Assembly: GCF_030698125.1 (NCBI RefSeq)
Contig: NZ_JAUYNV010000017.1
Span: 62,001 to 126,000 of the forward strand
Length of the DNA: 64,000 nucleotides
Reading direction: 5' to 3'
DNA from: Methyloversatilis sp.
Lineage (GTDB): Bacteria > Pseudomonadota > Gammaproteobacteria > Burkholderiales > Rhodocyclaceae
In this document: positions 1 to 8,555 of the stretch, piece after piece
Numbering within the stretch: the first letter of the stretch is position 1
How the letters are laid out: each line of letters starts with the position of its first letter
Made by a program: the position numbers and the translations under genes
Notes under the pieces: model-generated
What the model was told of the DNA's origin: nothing
The model's input: only the letters and a program-made list of their open reading frames with translations
The model's database searches: none

Positions 1-336
1 GATCGCCTCGACGCTGCGTTCGATGTCGGCGAACAGGTCGAGCCGGCCGCCTTCGCGCCAGGCGTGGCGCGCCAGCACAGAGGTGGTATGCAGCGTCAGT
101 GCGTCGGTCAGCGAGGCGCCGGCGTCGGCGAACAGTGATTCGAACGCCCAGCGCATCGTGAATACGGTCGGGCCGCCGTCGATGGCGGCGCCGCCCACCT
201 TCACTTCACGCATCTTGCCGCCGGGCGCAGGGGCGCGTTCGAGCAGCTGCACGTCGACACCCCGACGCGCCAGATCGACCGCGGCCGACAGCCCGCCCAT
301 GCCGGCGCCGATGACCACCACCCGTTCAGACGCCAC
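1..336 (-). CDS. crtD: Hydroxyneurosporene/methoxyneurosporene desaturase, N-terminal part (runs off left edge)
   Basis: Only the first 112 codons are in the window; the C-terminus lies beyond base 1. The N-terminus reads VVVIGAGMGGLSAAVDLARR, the FAD-binding Rossmann loop of the CrtI/CrtD/CrtN phytoene-desaturase family, followed by a second FAD-contact region (LLERAPAPGGKMREV) and GPTVFTMRWAFESLF, which is close to CrtD proteins. The start is GTG at 336: an in-frame TGA lies four codons upstream, so no longer start is possible. The preceding small ORF overlaps this start by about 11 bp, suggesting translational coupling. CrtD desaturates hydroxylated or methoxylated neurosporene in spheroidene-type carotenoid synthesis, which fits crtC, crtE and crtF nearby. 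CrtI is the alternative, but the context and the GPTVFTMRW segment favour CrtD. Confidence 0.85.
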   Translation of the reverse strand, partial: MASERVVVIGAGMGGLSAAVDLARRGVDVQLLERAPAPGGKMREVKVGGAAIDGGPTVFTMRWAFESLFADAGASLTDALTLHTTSVLARHAWREGGRLDLFADIERSVEAI

Positions 337-445
337 GCCTGCCTTTCACGTGCGTTGCCGCCGCCGCGCCGGTCAGCAGCAGGCCGGTTGCGCCGGTCAC
401 GATGTGACGGGCGACGAAGCGGTGGAACAGCTCGGACACGGACAT
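326..445 (-). CDS. Possible 39-aa single-membrane-segment protein directly upstream of crtD
   Basis: Starting at an ATG at 445, a 39-codon frame reads MSVSELFHRFVARHIVTGAT and ends shortly after at a TGA at 326-328, overlapping the crtD GTG start by about 11 bp. The middle (IVTGATGLLLTGAAAAT) is hydrophobic enough for one short membrane segment, with basic residues on both sides. It could be a genuine small protein translationally coupled to crtD, or only a leader that delivers ribosomes to crtD. The frame is also open further upstream, but the ATG at 445 is the first plausible start. I do not recognise a family. No strong Shine-Dalgarno sequence is visible, so this is tentative. Confidence 0.4.
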   Translation of the reverse strand: MSVSELFHRFVARHIVTGATGLLLTGAAAATHVKGRRGV

Positions 446-535
446 GTTGCGCGCTCGACAGGCCTTGCCAAAGGTGAAGGGCGGGGAACCCACATGACGA
501 CAAAAGCGGGTGCTCGATGCATTGACACTTTGCAC

Positions 536-553
536 TGTAACCTCGGGCGGACA
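536..553. promoter_or_regulatory. PpsR/CrtJ-type operator between crtD and the P450 gene
   Basis: TGT-N12-ACA: TGT at 536-538, 12-bp spacer, ACA at 551-553. It lies in the divergent region between crtD (minus) and the cytochrome P450 gene (plus), and could control both. The palindrome matches the consensus bound by the PpsR family; ppsR itself is encoded at 37648-39135. A TTGACA lies just upstream at 522-527. The outer half-sites match, but the interior is not symmetrical, so this is weaker than the crtB or bchI sites. Confidence 0.55.
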
Positions 554-734
554 GATTCGGTATCGTGCAGTGCGGCAAGCCGGATCCGGGCCCGACACCT
601 ATACTCGGGCCGTGACACGGAGGGCGCCGTCCGTCCGGGCGCCGCTCGACCCGCCGGACTGACCGATAGACACAGCAACGCACGCAACACACAGCACAAC
701 GCTCACAGCACAACGCACACGGACAGCGGCCGAA

Positions 735-2147
735 GTGACAGCCATTCCTGCGGGCCTCGATGCGAGCCCGACCTACATTCCGCCGCGGCCACAGGCGCTG
801 TCGCCCATCATTTCGCTGTTCCGTCTGATTGCGCAGGGCGATGGCGACCTGCTGAGCCTGCTGCCGGCTGACGCCTACCGTGTGCCGGTGGGCCATCTGG
901 GCTATTCGCGGCGGCAGATACTGATCGTCAATGATCCGCAGTTCTATCGCAGCATCCTGACCGATCCGACCGACATCTATCCGAAGAATGACCTGATGGT
1001 GGGCGCGCTGGAACCGCTGGTCGGCAACTCGATCTTCGTGTCGTCCGGCGACACCTGGCGCAAGCAGCGCCGCATGATTGATCCGGCCTTTTCGCACATG
1101 CGGCTCAGTCAGGCCTTCCCGTCGATGGCGGCCGGTGTCGATGCCTGTGAAGACACGCTGCGCGAGCAGGCACTGACCGGTGAAGCCTTTTCGCTCGATC
1201 TGGCGATGAGCCACCTGACGGCCGACATCATCTGCCGCACGGTGTTTTCGACTTCGTTCGACACGAAGGCGTCGCGCGAAGTATTCGATGCGTTCACGCT
1301 GTTCGAGCGCAGCGTGGCCCAGGTCGAGTGGAAGCGGCTCATTTTCGATCCGGCATGGAAGCGCGTCGATCAGCGCCCGGACGTCGAAGCCGCCTGCCGC
1401 ATCATCCGCCAGCGCCTGGGTGAACTGGTCGATACGCATCTGACCGGGCCGATCACGCGCTGGAACGACATCGCCGCCGAAATGGTGAATGCGGAAGACC
1501 CGGAAACCGGCGACCGTTTCGACCGCAAGGAGCTGATCGACCAGCTGGGTGTCATGTTCCTCGCCGGCCACGAAACCACGGCCAGCGTGCTGACCTGGGT
1601 GTTCTTCATCCTGAGTTCGCAGCACGACACGGTGGCGCGCATGCGCGCCGAGGTGGATGCGGTGGTGGGCGAGGGCGACATCGGCTTCGAGCACATCCGC
1701 CGGCTCACCTTCACGCGCAACGTGTTCCGCGAAACCATGCGGCTGTATCCGCCCATCACCTTCATTCCGCGCGTGGCGGCCGAGGCGACGCAGATCGGCA
1801 AATACCGGGTGAAGCGGGGCGCGATGATCATGATTTCGCCATGGACCATCCACCGCAACGAAAATTACTGGCGCAACGCCCACCACTTCGACCCCGACCG
1901 CTTCAGCGCCGAACGCGAGCACGAACTGGTGCCCGGCGCCTATCTGCCATTCGGGCTCGGACCGCGCGTGTGCGTCGGCGCCGCCTTCGCAACCACCGAA
2001 GCGACGCTGATTCTTGCGCGCCTGGTGCGCCGATTCGATTTCAGCGCGCTCGACGCCGACGCGGTGCGCCCGGTGGCGCGCCTGACCACGCGGCCGAAGC
2101 ACCAGATCATGTGCCGCGTGCGTCTGCGCGAGCGGGCCGGCGCATGA
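735..2147 (+). CDS. Cytochrome P450
   Basis: A 470-residue P450 starting at GTG 735. The I-helix oxygen-activation motif AGHETTAS lies at about residues 276-283, the K-helix ExxR (ETMRLYP) at about 333, and the heme loop FGLGPRVCVG has its Cys ligand at about residue 413. There is no signal peptide or N-terminal membrane anchor, so it should be a soluble bacterial monooxygenase needing a ferredoxin partner, which is not encoded nearby. It is transcribed divergently from crtD across a PpsR-type site. Its stop overlaps the start of the ATP-grasp gene (ATGA at 2144-2147), so the two are translationally coupled. P450s are not standard PGC members; oxidation of a carotenoid or another isoprenoid is a reasonable guess. 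Substrate unknown. Confidence 0.9.
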   Translation: MTAIPAGLDASPTYIPPRPQALSPIISLFRLIAQGDGDLLSLLPADAYRVPVGHLGYSRRQILIVNDPQFYRSILTDPTDIYPKNDLMVGALEPLVGNSIFVSSGDTWRKQRRMIDPAFSHMRLSQAFPSMAAGVDACEDTLREQALTGEAFSLDLAMSHLTADIICRTVFSTSFDTKASREVFDAFTLFERSVAQVEWKRLIFDPAWKRVDQRPDVEAACRIIRQRLGELVDTHLTGPITRWNDIAAEMVNAEDPETGDRFDRKELIDQLGVMFLAGHETTASVLTWVFFILSSQHDTVARMRAEVDAVVGEGDIGFEHIRRLTFTRNVFRETMRLYPPITFIPRVAAEATQIGKYRVKRGAMIMISPWTIHRNENYWRNAHHFDPDRFSAEREHELVPGAYLPFGLGPRVCVGAAFATTEATLILARLVRRFDFSALDADAVRPVARLTTRPKHQIMCRVRLRERAGA

Positions 2148-3355
2148 AACCGGTCGTGCTGATCACGCTCGGCCGCCTGCCCAAGGGGCTGGATCTGGCG
2201 CGCAGCTTTCATCGGCTGGGCTGGCGCGTCATCGTCGCCGAACCATTCAGATGGCATCTGAGCGCGATGTCGAATGCGGTGGCGCGGCGCTACACGGTGA
2301 CCGCGCCGGCGCTCAGCCGCGAACGCTATCTCGACGAGTTGCGCGACATCGTGCTGAAGGAAGGCGTCGATCTCGTGGTGCCGGTGTCGGAAGAAATCAT
2401 GCATGTCAGCCATCTGGCCGGTCGGCTGCCGATCGGCGTGCAGCTGTATTCGATGCCGCCCGGGGTGCTGATGCCGCTGCACGACAAGCTGCAGTTCATC
2501 GGTCGCTGCCGCGATTACGGTGTGGCCGCGCCGGCCACCTGCGCGCTGGGCACGCCGGGCGCTGTCGATCTGGCGCAGGCGGGCGACCACATCGTGAAGC
2601 CGGTCTATTCCTGCTCCGGTCGCGGCGTGCTGTTCCGCCGGCAGGGCGAGGCGCTGCCCGAGGTCACGCCCGGTCGGCCGGCCATCGTGCAGCGCTGGGT
2701 CAAGGGCAATGTGCTGAGCACCTTTTCGATCGCTGCCGCCGGCCGGCCGCTGGTCACAGTGGTGTATCGCGGCGCGGTCATGTCGGGCACGGTCGCCGTG
2801 TGCTTCGAACGTGTGACCGAAGCCGACCCGCAGCACCGGCCGGTCACCGACTGGGTGAGCCGATTCATCGCCGCGGCGGGCTTCACCGGCTTCATATCCT
2901 TCGATCTGGTGGTGGACGCCGACGGTCAGGCGCACGGCATCGAATGCAATCCGCGCGCCACCAGCGGCCTGCATTTCATTGATCCGGACGATCTGGCGCG
3001 CGCTGTCGTGGCGCCGGATGGCGTGCTGGACGGGACGCAGCCGGCGCGTTTCCGCAAGGCGCCACTGATGCAGCAGTTCTATCCCTGCCTGACCGAGGTG
3101 CAGAAATCGATGTTCAGCCCGAAGGCCTTCGGGCCGGACTTCCGGCGCAACCTGTCGCGCTTTTTGCGGGCGCGCGACGTGACCTGGCGCTGGCGCGATC
3201 CGTTGCCTTTCCTCGCGATGCCGCTGACCGCGTCGCAGATCATCTGGCTGTCGATCCGCAGCGGTGCGACCTTCGGCGAAGTCGCCACGCTCGACGTCGG
3301 GCTGTACGCGCCGGACGACGCTGCCCCCGGCGGGTCCGAGGCGGCCGCACCGTAA
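2144..3355 (+). CDS. ATP-grasp family ligase of unknown substrate
   Basis: A 403-residue protein starting at the ATG that overlaps the P450 stop. The N-terminus (MKPVVLITLGRLPKGLDLAR) is a Rossmann-like pre-ATP-grasp domain. The flexible ATP loop is HIVKPVYSCSGRGVLFRR at about residues 149-166, and the metal-binding end of the fold is seen in FISFDLVVD and GIECNPRATS (Glu about 266, Asn about 268). These are the hallmarks of the ATP-grasp carboxylate-amine or carboxylate-thiol ligases that work through acyl phosphates. A C-terminal region of about 100 residues has no domain I recognise. The tight coupling to the P450 suggests a two-step modification, oxidation then ligation, but the substrate cannot be told from sequence. 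No purine, biotin or carbamoyl-phosphate family was recognised. Confidence 0.8.
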   Translation: MKPVVLITLGRLPKGLDLARSFHRLGWRVIVAEPFRWHLSAMSNAVARRYTVTAPALSRERYLDELRDIVLKEGVDLVVPVSEEIMHVSHLAGRLPIGVQLYSMPPGVLMPLHDKLQFIGRCRDYGVAAPATCALGTPGAVDLAQAGDHIVKPVYSCSGRGVLFRRQGEALPEVTPGRPAIVQRWVKGNVLSTFSIAAAGRPLVTVVYRGAVMSGTVAVCFERVTEADPQHRPVTDWVSRFIAAAGFTGFISFDLVVDADGQAHGIECNPRATSGLHFIDPDDLARAVVAPDGVLDGTQPARFRKAPLMQQFYPCLTEVQKSMFSPKAFGPDFRRNLSRFLRARDVTWRWRDPLPFLAMPLTASQIIWLSIRSGATFGEVATLDVGLYAPDDAAPGGSEAAAP

Positions 3356-3376
3356 GCGCGCTGGACAGCCCACAAG

Positions 3377-3394
3377 TGTCACTCTAAAGTGACA
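3377..3394. promoter_or_regulatory. PpsR/CrtJ-type operator upstream of bchI
   Basis: TGTCACTCTAAAGTGACA: TGT-N12-ACA with a nearly complete dyad (TGTCACT/AGTGACA). It lies 69 bp upstream of the bchI start, right after the ATP-grasp gene, so bchI-bchD probably have their own oxygen/light-controlled promoter. This is one of the most symmetrical copies in the window. Confidence 0.75.
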
Positions 3395-3462
3395 CACCGA
3401 GACGCAGGCGCGTCAATCAAACCGGGTGCGCGCAGCGCGCGGCCCTGACCCGAGGTTTGTCG

Positions 3463-4482
3463 ATGTCACAACCCTTCCCGTTCTCGGCCATAGTCGGCCA
3501 GGACGAAATGAAACTGGCCATCCTGGTCGCCACCGTCGACGCCTCCATCGGCGGCGTGCTGGTGTTCGGCGACCGCGGTACCGGCAAGTCGACCGCGGTG
3601 CGCGCGCTGGCGGCACTGCTGCCGAAGATGCGCGCGGTCGTCGGCTGCCCCTATCAGTGCGATCCGGCCGACGGTGCACCGTGCTGTGCGCAGTGCGCCG
3701 CCGGCAAGGGCACGCTGAAGAGCCACCTCGTGCCGGTGCCGGTGGTCGACATGCCGCTCGGTGCGACCGAAGACCGGGTGGTCGGTGCGCTCGATCTCGA
3801 ACGCGCGCTGACGCGCGGTGAAAAGGCCTTCGAGCCCGGCCTGCTGGCGCGTGCCAACCGCGGCTTCCTGTACATCGACGAGGTCAACCTGCTTGAAGAC
3901 CACCTCGTCGACCTGCTGATCGACGTTGCCGCGTCGGGCGAAAACCTGGTCGAGCGCGAAGGCCTGAGCGTGCGCCATCCGGCTCGCTTCGTCATCGTCG
4001 GCAGCGGCAATCCGGAAGAGGGCGAACTGCGTCCGCAACTGCTCGACCGCTTCGGACTGTCGGTCGAGGTGACGACGCCGACCGACCTGCCGACCCGGGT
4101 CGAGGTGGTGCGCCGGCGCGATGCGTACGAGCGTGACCGCGATGCCTTCGTCGCCCACTGGAAGAAGCACGACGACAAGCTGCGCAAGAAGATCATCGCC
4201 GCACGCGAACACCTGCCCAACGTGCAGGTGCCTGACGGTGTGGTCGAGCAGGCGGCCCGCCTGTGCATGGCGCTCGGCACCGACGGCCTGCGCGGCGAAC
4301 TGACGCTGATCCGTGCCGCCCGCGCGCTGGCCGCTTTCGAGGGTGACGACGCGGTGAGGGACGCTCACCTGCGCCGCATCGCACCGCCCGCGCTGCGCCA
4401 CCGCCTGCGCCGCGATCCGCTGGATGACGCCGGTTCCGGCGCGCGTGTCGATCGCGCGGTGGAAGACCTGTTTGGAAAATAG
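3463..4482 (+). CDS. bchI: Magnesium chelatase ATPase subunit I
   Basis: A 339-residue AAA+ ATPase. Walker A is GDRGTGKST at about residues 36-44 and Walker B/sensor is FLYIDEVNLLEDHLVD at about 135-150, both typical of BchI. The N-terminal PFSAIVGQDEMKLAILV also matches the family. With BchD it forms the motor that drives BchH to insert Mg2+ into protoporphyrin IX, the first step committed to bacteriochlorophyll. The start chosen is ATG 3463, with GAGG eight bases upstream; a TTG two codons earlier is less likely. bchD follows with an overlapping start. A PpsR-type palindrome lies upstream. Confidence 0.97.
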   Translation: MSQPFPFSAIVGQDEMKLAILVATVDASIGGVLVFGDRGTGKSTAVRALAALLPKMRAVVGCPYQCDPADGAPCCAQCAAGKGTLKSHLVPVPVVDMPLGATEDRVVGALDLERALTRGEKAFEPGLLARANRGFLYIDEVNLLEDHLVDLLIDVAASGENLVEREGLSVRHPARFVIVGSGNPEEGELRPQLLDRFGLSVEVTTPTDLPTRVEVVRRRDAYERDRDAFVAHWKKHDDKLRKKIIAAREHLPNVQVPDGVVEQAARLCMALGTDGLRGELTLIRAARALAAFEGDDAVRDAHLRRIAPPALRHRLRRDPLDDAGSGARVDRAVEDLFGK

Positions 4483-6295
4483 GACGCGACCTGGCGACGA
4501 CCGCGCGACGGTCGTCGATGACCCCTGGTTGCGCGCCGCGCTGGCTTGTGCGCTGTGCGCGGTCGATCCGGTCGGCACCGGCGGCGTGCGCCTGCACGCC
4601 CAGGCCGGACCGGTGCGCGACGCCTGGCTTGCTCAGTTGCGCGACATGCTGCCGCCCGGCACGCCGATGCGCCGCGTGCCGTTCAATGTCACCGACGGCC
4701 GCCTGCTCGGCGGGCTGGACCTGACCGCCACGTTGCGCGCCGGCCGCCCGGTGGCCGAGCGCGGCCTGCTGGTCGAGGCGCATGGCGGTTTCGTGCTGCT
4801 GGCGATGGCGGAACGCCTGCCGCCCGGCACGGCCGCCCGCGTCACCGCGGTGATGGACGCTGGCGAAGTGGCGCTTGCCCGTGATGGCATTGCGCTGACC
4901 AGCGCGGCGGCGTTTGCGGTGGTCGCGCTCGACGAAGGGCTGGAGGACGAGCCGCTGTCGACGGCGCTGTGCGACCGCCTGGCCTTCCACCTCGATCTGG
5001 ATGGTTTGCGCGCACAGACCTGCACCCCGTTGCCGGTGAGCGCCGCCGACATCGAACGGGCGCGTGCCCGTCTGCCGGTGATCGCCGTGCCGCCCGGCGC
5101 CACCGAGGCGCTGGCGGCCACGGCGCTTGCGCTCGGCGTTTCGTCGATGCGCGCACTGCTGCAGTCGGTCCGCGTGGCGCGCGCCGCCGCGGCGCTCGAC
5201 GGCCGCGATGCGGTGGCCGAAGACGACGTGACGCTGGCCGCCCAGCTCGTGCTCGCACCGCGTGCCACGCAGTTTCCAACCAGCGAAACGGCGCCCGAAC
5301 AGGCCGATGCCCCGCCGCCGGAACCGGACGACACGCCCCCCGAAGACACGTCGCCGCCCGAACCCGAAGCCGGGCAGGACGCGTCGGACAGCGATGCGCA
5401 ACCACCGGACGACCGGCCGCTGGACGATGTCGTGCTGCAAGCCGCACAGGCAGCGATTCCCCCCGGCTTGCTGGCGCGCCTGCAGGCGGCGGCCGGGCGT
5501 CTGCCGCGTGCGCGCAGCGCCGGCCGGGCCGGTGCGCTGCGCGCCGGCGGCCTGCGCGGCCGGCCGGCCGGCATCCGCCGCGGCACACCCGGCAACGGTG
5601 CGCGCCTGAACCTGATCGAAACGCTGCGTGCGGCCGCGCCCTGGCAACCGCTGCGCCGCGCCGCCCGCGCCGGGGCGCCGTCGAACTGCCTGATCGATGT
5701 ACGGCCGGATGATTTCCGCATCACCCGCTTCGCACAGCGCTCGGAAACCACGACGATCTTCCTGGTCGACGCCTCCGGTTCGTCGGCGCTGAACCGGCTG
5801 GCCGAAGCCAAGGGAGCGGTCGAACTGCTGCTGGCCGACTGTTACGTGCGGCGCGACCGCGTGGCGTTGATCGCCTTCCGGGGCACCGGCGCCGAGGTGC
5901 TGCTGCCGCCGACCCGTTCGCTGGTGCGCGCCAAGCGCAGTCTGGCCGGTCTGCCCGGCGGTGGCGGCACGCCGCTGGCCGCCGGCATTGATGCCGGCTG
6001 GCTGATGGCCGACGCGGTGCAGCGCCGTGGCGACACGCCGACGCTGGTACTGCTGACCGACGGTCGTGCCAATGTGGCGCGCGACGGCGCCGGCGGCCGC
6101 GCCCGTGCCGAGGAGGATGCGCGCTCGGCCGCGCGCCGGGTGCGCGCCAGCGCCTTTCGCGCGCTGTTCATCGACACGTCGCCACGGCCGCAGCCTGCGG
6201 CGCGCGAACTGGCGGCCGACATGGCGGCGATGTACATGCCGCTGTCGGCGGCCGATGCGGTCAGCATTTCGAAGATCGTCCGCGCGATCAGCTGA
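4472..6295 (+). CDS. bchD: Magnesium chelatase subunit D
   Basis: About 607 residues: an N-terminal AAA-like domain with degenerate nucleotide motifs, a Pro/Glu/Asp-rich acidic linker (about residues 270-330), then a von Willebrand A domain with the MIDAS motif in FLVDASGSSALNRLAEAK (DxSxS, about residue 430) and the LLTDGRANVARDG strand. This is the BchD layout; it pairs with BchI as a ring scaffold. The start is uncertain. TTG 4472, preceded by GGAAGA and overlapping the last codons of bchI, gives a family-like N-terminus (DDPWLRAALACALCAVDP); an ATG at 4424 lies deeper inside bchI. Stop TGA at 6293-6295. Confidence 0.95.
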   Translation: MENRTRPGDDRATVVDDPWLRAALACALCAVDPVGTGGVRLHAQAGPVRDAWLAQLRDMLPPGTPMRRVPFNVTDGRLLGGLDLTATLRAGRPVAERGLLVEAHGGFVLLAMAERLPPGTAARVTAVMDAGEVALARDGIALTSAAAFAVVALDEGLEDEPLSTALCDRLAFHLDLDGLRAQTCTPLPVSAADIERARARLPVIAVPPGATEALAATALALGVSSMRALLQSVRVARAAAALDGRDAVAEDDVTLAAQLVLAPRATQFPTSETAPEQADAPPPEPDDTPPEDTSPPEPEAGQDASDSDAQPPDDRPLDDVVLQAAQAAIPPGLLARLQAAAGRLPRARSAGRAGALRAGGLRGRPAGIRRGTPGNGARLNLIETLRAAAPWQPLRRAARAGAPSNCLIDVRPDDFRITRFAQRSETTTIFLVDASGSSALNRLAEAKGAVELLLADCYVRRDRVALIAFRGTGAEVLLPPTRSLVRAKRSLAGLPGGGGTPLAAGIDAGWLMADAVQRRGDTPTLVLLTDGRANVARDGAGGRARAEEDARSAARRVRASAFRALFIDTSPRPQPAARELAADMAAMYMPLSAADAVSISKIVRAIS

Positions 6296-6362
6296 GCCGG
6301 CGCAGCGAGTACACCTGAATGCGGCCGCGAGGCTGATTAGTGTCAATATGTCGAGAAATTGA

Positions 6363-6391
6363 TTGTCAATATAAATTGACATACCTATACT
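6363..6391 (+). promoter_or_regulatory. crtB promoter overlapped by a PpsR/CrtJ operator
   Basis: A perfect palindrome TGTCAATATAAATTGACA lies at 6364-6381 (TGT-N12-ACA). It sits on a sigma70-like promoter: TTGTCA (6363-6368), 17-bp spacer, TATACT (6386-6391). A second half-site TGTCA lies about 23 bp upstream (6341). A bound repressor would cover the -35 and spacer. The crtB start codon is about 130 bp downstream. Confidence 0.8.
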
Positions 6392-6519
6392 CGATCCACA
6401 ATGTCGCTTCATCCCGCCCTGTCAGGAATCGCCATGCCGCACGGCTTCTGCCGTTGTGCGCGCCGGCCATCGCACGCCGTGAGCGCCCCGGCGTCGCAGT
6501 GCGTCGCACCGTGATCGGC

Positions 6520-7575
6520 ATGGCTGAGCCGACGCACGCAGAGGACATGCGGGCCTGTCGCAGATTGCTGCGCAACGGCTCGAAATCCTTCTTCGCGGCT
6601 TCATTGCTGCTGCCGCGCGCGGTGCGCGAGCCGGCCTGTTCGCTGTATGCGTTCTGCCGCATCGCCGACGATCTGGTCGATGACAGCCAGGCCGACGAGA
6701 ACGCGGTCGCGCACCTGCGCTGGCGGGTCGAACAGGCCTGCGCCGGACATCCGCATCCGGAACCGGCCGACCGCACGCTGGCACGCGTGGTGGCTCGCTT
6801 CAACATTCCGGCATCGCTGCTGCTGGCGCTGATCGAAGGTTTCGAGTGGGATGCGCGTGGTCGTCAGTACATGACGCAGTCCGAACTGTTCCAGTACTGC
6901 GCCCGCGTCGCCGGCACGGTGGGCGCGATGATGGCGCTGCTGATGGGCGTGCGCGACCGTGAAATCGCGGCGCGCGCCTGTGATCTGGGTCTGGCGATGC
7001 AGCTCACCAACATCGCGCGTGATGTCGGCGAAGACGCCCGGCGCGGCCGGCTCTACCTGCCGCATGACTGGCTGATCGAAGCGGGGCTCGATCCGGCGGG
7101 CTGGCTGGCCGAACCGGTGTTCGACGACCGGCTCGCGCAGGTTTTGCGCCGCCTGCTGCAGTGTGCCGACCTGCTGTATGCGCGTGCCGCGCCCGGCATC
7201 GAAAAGCTGCCGTCGGGCTGCCGCCCCGGCATTCGCGCAGCGCGCAGCGTCTATGCCGAGATCGGCCGCGGTGTCGAACGCCGCGGCTACGATTCCGTGT
7301 CGACGCGCAGCATCGTGTCGCCCTGGCGCAAGAGCGTGCTGCTGGCCGAAGCGCTGAGCGGCGCGCCGACCCTGTCCGCCACGGCGCATTACCACGTGCT
7401 CGATGAGGTGTCCGCGCTGGCTGACGCGGTGGCCGCTGCGCCGACCGTCGACATGTCGGCACTGACCGGCATTCCGCAGCGTACGCCGCGGCAGCGCGTC
7501 GAGTGGCTGATCGACCTGTTCGAGCGGCTCGAACGCGAAGAGCGCGCTCGCAGCACCCAGGGCACGACGGGCTGA
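6520..7575 (+). CDS. crtB: Phytoene synthase
   Basis: A 351-residue member of the squalene/phytoene synthase family, condensing two geranylgeranyl-PP molecules to phytoene. The Asp-rich Mg2+ sites are RIADDLVDD (about residues 47-55) and NIARDVGEDARRGRLYLP (about 163-180). The RRLLRNGSKSFFAASLLLP N-terminus is standard for bacterial CrtB. The start chosen is ATG 6520; the frame stays open upstream to a GTG at 6340, but that stretch overlaps the promoter and has no family resemblance. It ends 6 bp from the 3' end of bchO, which is encoded convergently. Confidence 0.95.
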   Translation: MAEPTHAEDMRACRRLLRNGSKSFFAASLLLPRAVREPACSLYAFCRIADDLVDDSQADENAVAHLRWRVEQACAGHPHPEPADRTLARVVARFNIPASLLLALIEGFEWDARGRQYMTQSELFQYCARVAGTVGAMMALLMGVRDREIAARACDLGLAMQLTNIARDVGEDARRGRLYLPHDWLIEAGLDPAGWLAEPVFDDRLAQVLRRLLQCADLLYARAAPGIEKLPSGCRPGIRAARSVYAEIGRGVERRGYDSVSTRSIVSPWRKSVLLAEALSGAPTLSATAHYHVLDEVSALADAVAAAPTVDMSALTGIPQRTPRQRVEWLIDLFERLEREERARSTQGTTG

Positions 7576-7581
7576 ATTCGT

Positions 7582-8466
7582 TCAGCGGTACGCCGTACCG
7601 CGGCAATCATCGGCTTCGAAGATGTGCCGCGCGGCGAGCGCGGGCGCTTCTTCGTGTGCCAGATGACCCAGACCGTCCAGTTCCACCAGACGCGAGCCCG
7701 GCACCATGCGGTGCACCCGGCGCGATTCCTCCGGCGACACGGTTTCGTCGCCCTTGCCGATCACCAGCGTCAGTGGTGCGCGCAGCGATGGCAGGTCGCG
7801 CAGCAGCGGCGCCACATCCCAGTTCGCCATCATGGCCAGTGCGCCGGCGACATGGGCGGGTGTGCTGACCAGCTTGTGATACAGCGCCACGCCGGCCGGG
7901 TCGAGCGCCGATCCGGTGCTGCGGATCAGGCGCTCGACCGCGTCGCGCTGCGTGGCACGCCAGGCGAATGCCTGCGGCGCGAAGGGCAGGGCGGACAGCA
8001 GGCGTGCCGCCGGCGGGAACAGCAGCCCGGCCAGCCCGGGCAACGGCAGCATTGCGCCATTGAGGCTGACCAGCGTGCGTGCCGGCAGCAGCCCGTCGAT
8101 ATTCATGCGCAGCATGATGGCTGCGCCGGCCGAATGCCCGGCGACCACCTGTGGCTCCGCCTGCAACGCCGCCAGCAGTCCGCCGAGCGCGCGCGCGATG
8201 CCCTGCAGCGTCAGCCGGTGCGACACCGGCGTGCCGCTGAACCCGTGGCCGGGCAGATCCGGCGCGATGACGGTATGACGCGTCGCCAGTTCGGGCAGCA
8301 GCGCACGCCACGAATGCGTGGCGGCGCCGGTGCCGTGCAGCAGCAACAGGACGGGTCCGTCGCCGGCCACCTGCACATGCCAGCGCAGCCCGCCTGCGTC
8401 GACGAAGCGGCTGGCCGCGCGGTTTGGCCAGTCGCTGCCGTCGCGTGTCCAGTCGAGCGCCCTCAT
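7582..8466 (-). CDS. bchO: Alpha/beta hydrolase of the BchO family
   Basis: 294 residues with the alpha/beta-hydrolase fold: oxyanion HGTGAATHSW at about 44-53, nucleophile elbow GHSAG at about 110-114, and a C-terminal catalytic His in DGLGHLAHEE. BchO is a PGC-specific protein classically found near bchI/bchD and proposed to act in early bacteriochlorophyll synthesis; its exact role is not firmly established. The start is ATG 8466; no strong ribosome site is visible. It is convergent with crtB (6-bp gap) and divergent from the small membrane-protein gene at 8556. Confidence 0.9.
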   Translation of the reverse strand: MRALDWTRDGSDWPNRAASRFVDAGGLRWHVQVAGDGPVLLLLHGTGAATHSWRALLPELATRHTVIAPDLPGHGFSGTPVSHRLTLQGIARALGGLLAALQAEPQVVAGHSAGAAIMLRMNIDGLLPARTLVSLNGAMLPLPGLAGLLFPPAARLLSALPFAPQAFAWRATQRDAVERLIRSTGSALDPAGVALYHKLVSTPAHVAGALAMMANWDVAPLLRDLPSLRAPLTLVIGKGDETVSPEESRRVHRMVPGSRLVELDGLGHLAHEEAPALAARHIFEADDCRGTAYR

Positions 8467-8555
8467 GACGGTGCAGCGGCAGAACCTGTGCCGGAGGGTG
8501 GGGTCAGCACCACCGGAAGAGGTGCCGCAAATGAATGGCCGAAGGAGGGCGAAAC

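Noticed and set aside
201-2102. A 633-codon minus-strand frame across the P450 gene and crtD
   Set aside because: Composition is shadow-like and it shifts out of the crtD frame; the plus strand holds all P450 motifs.
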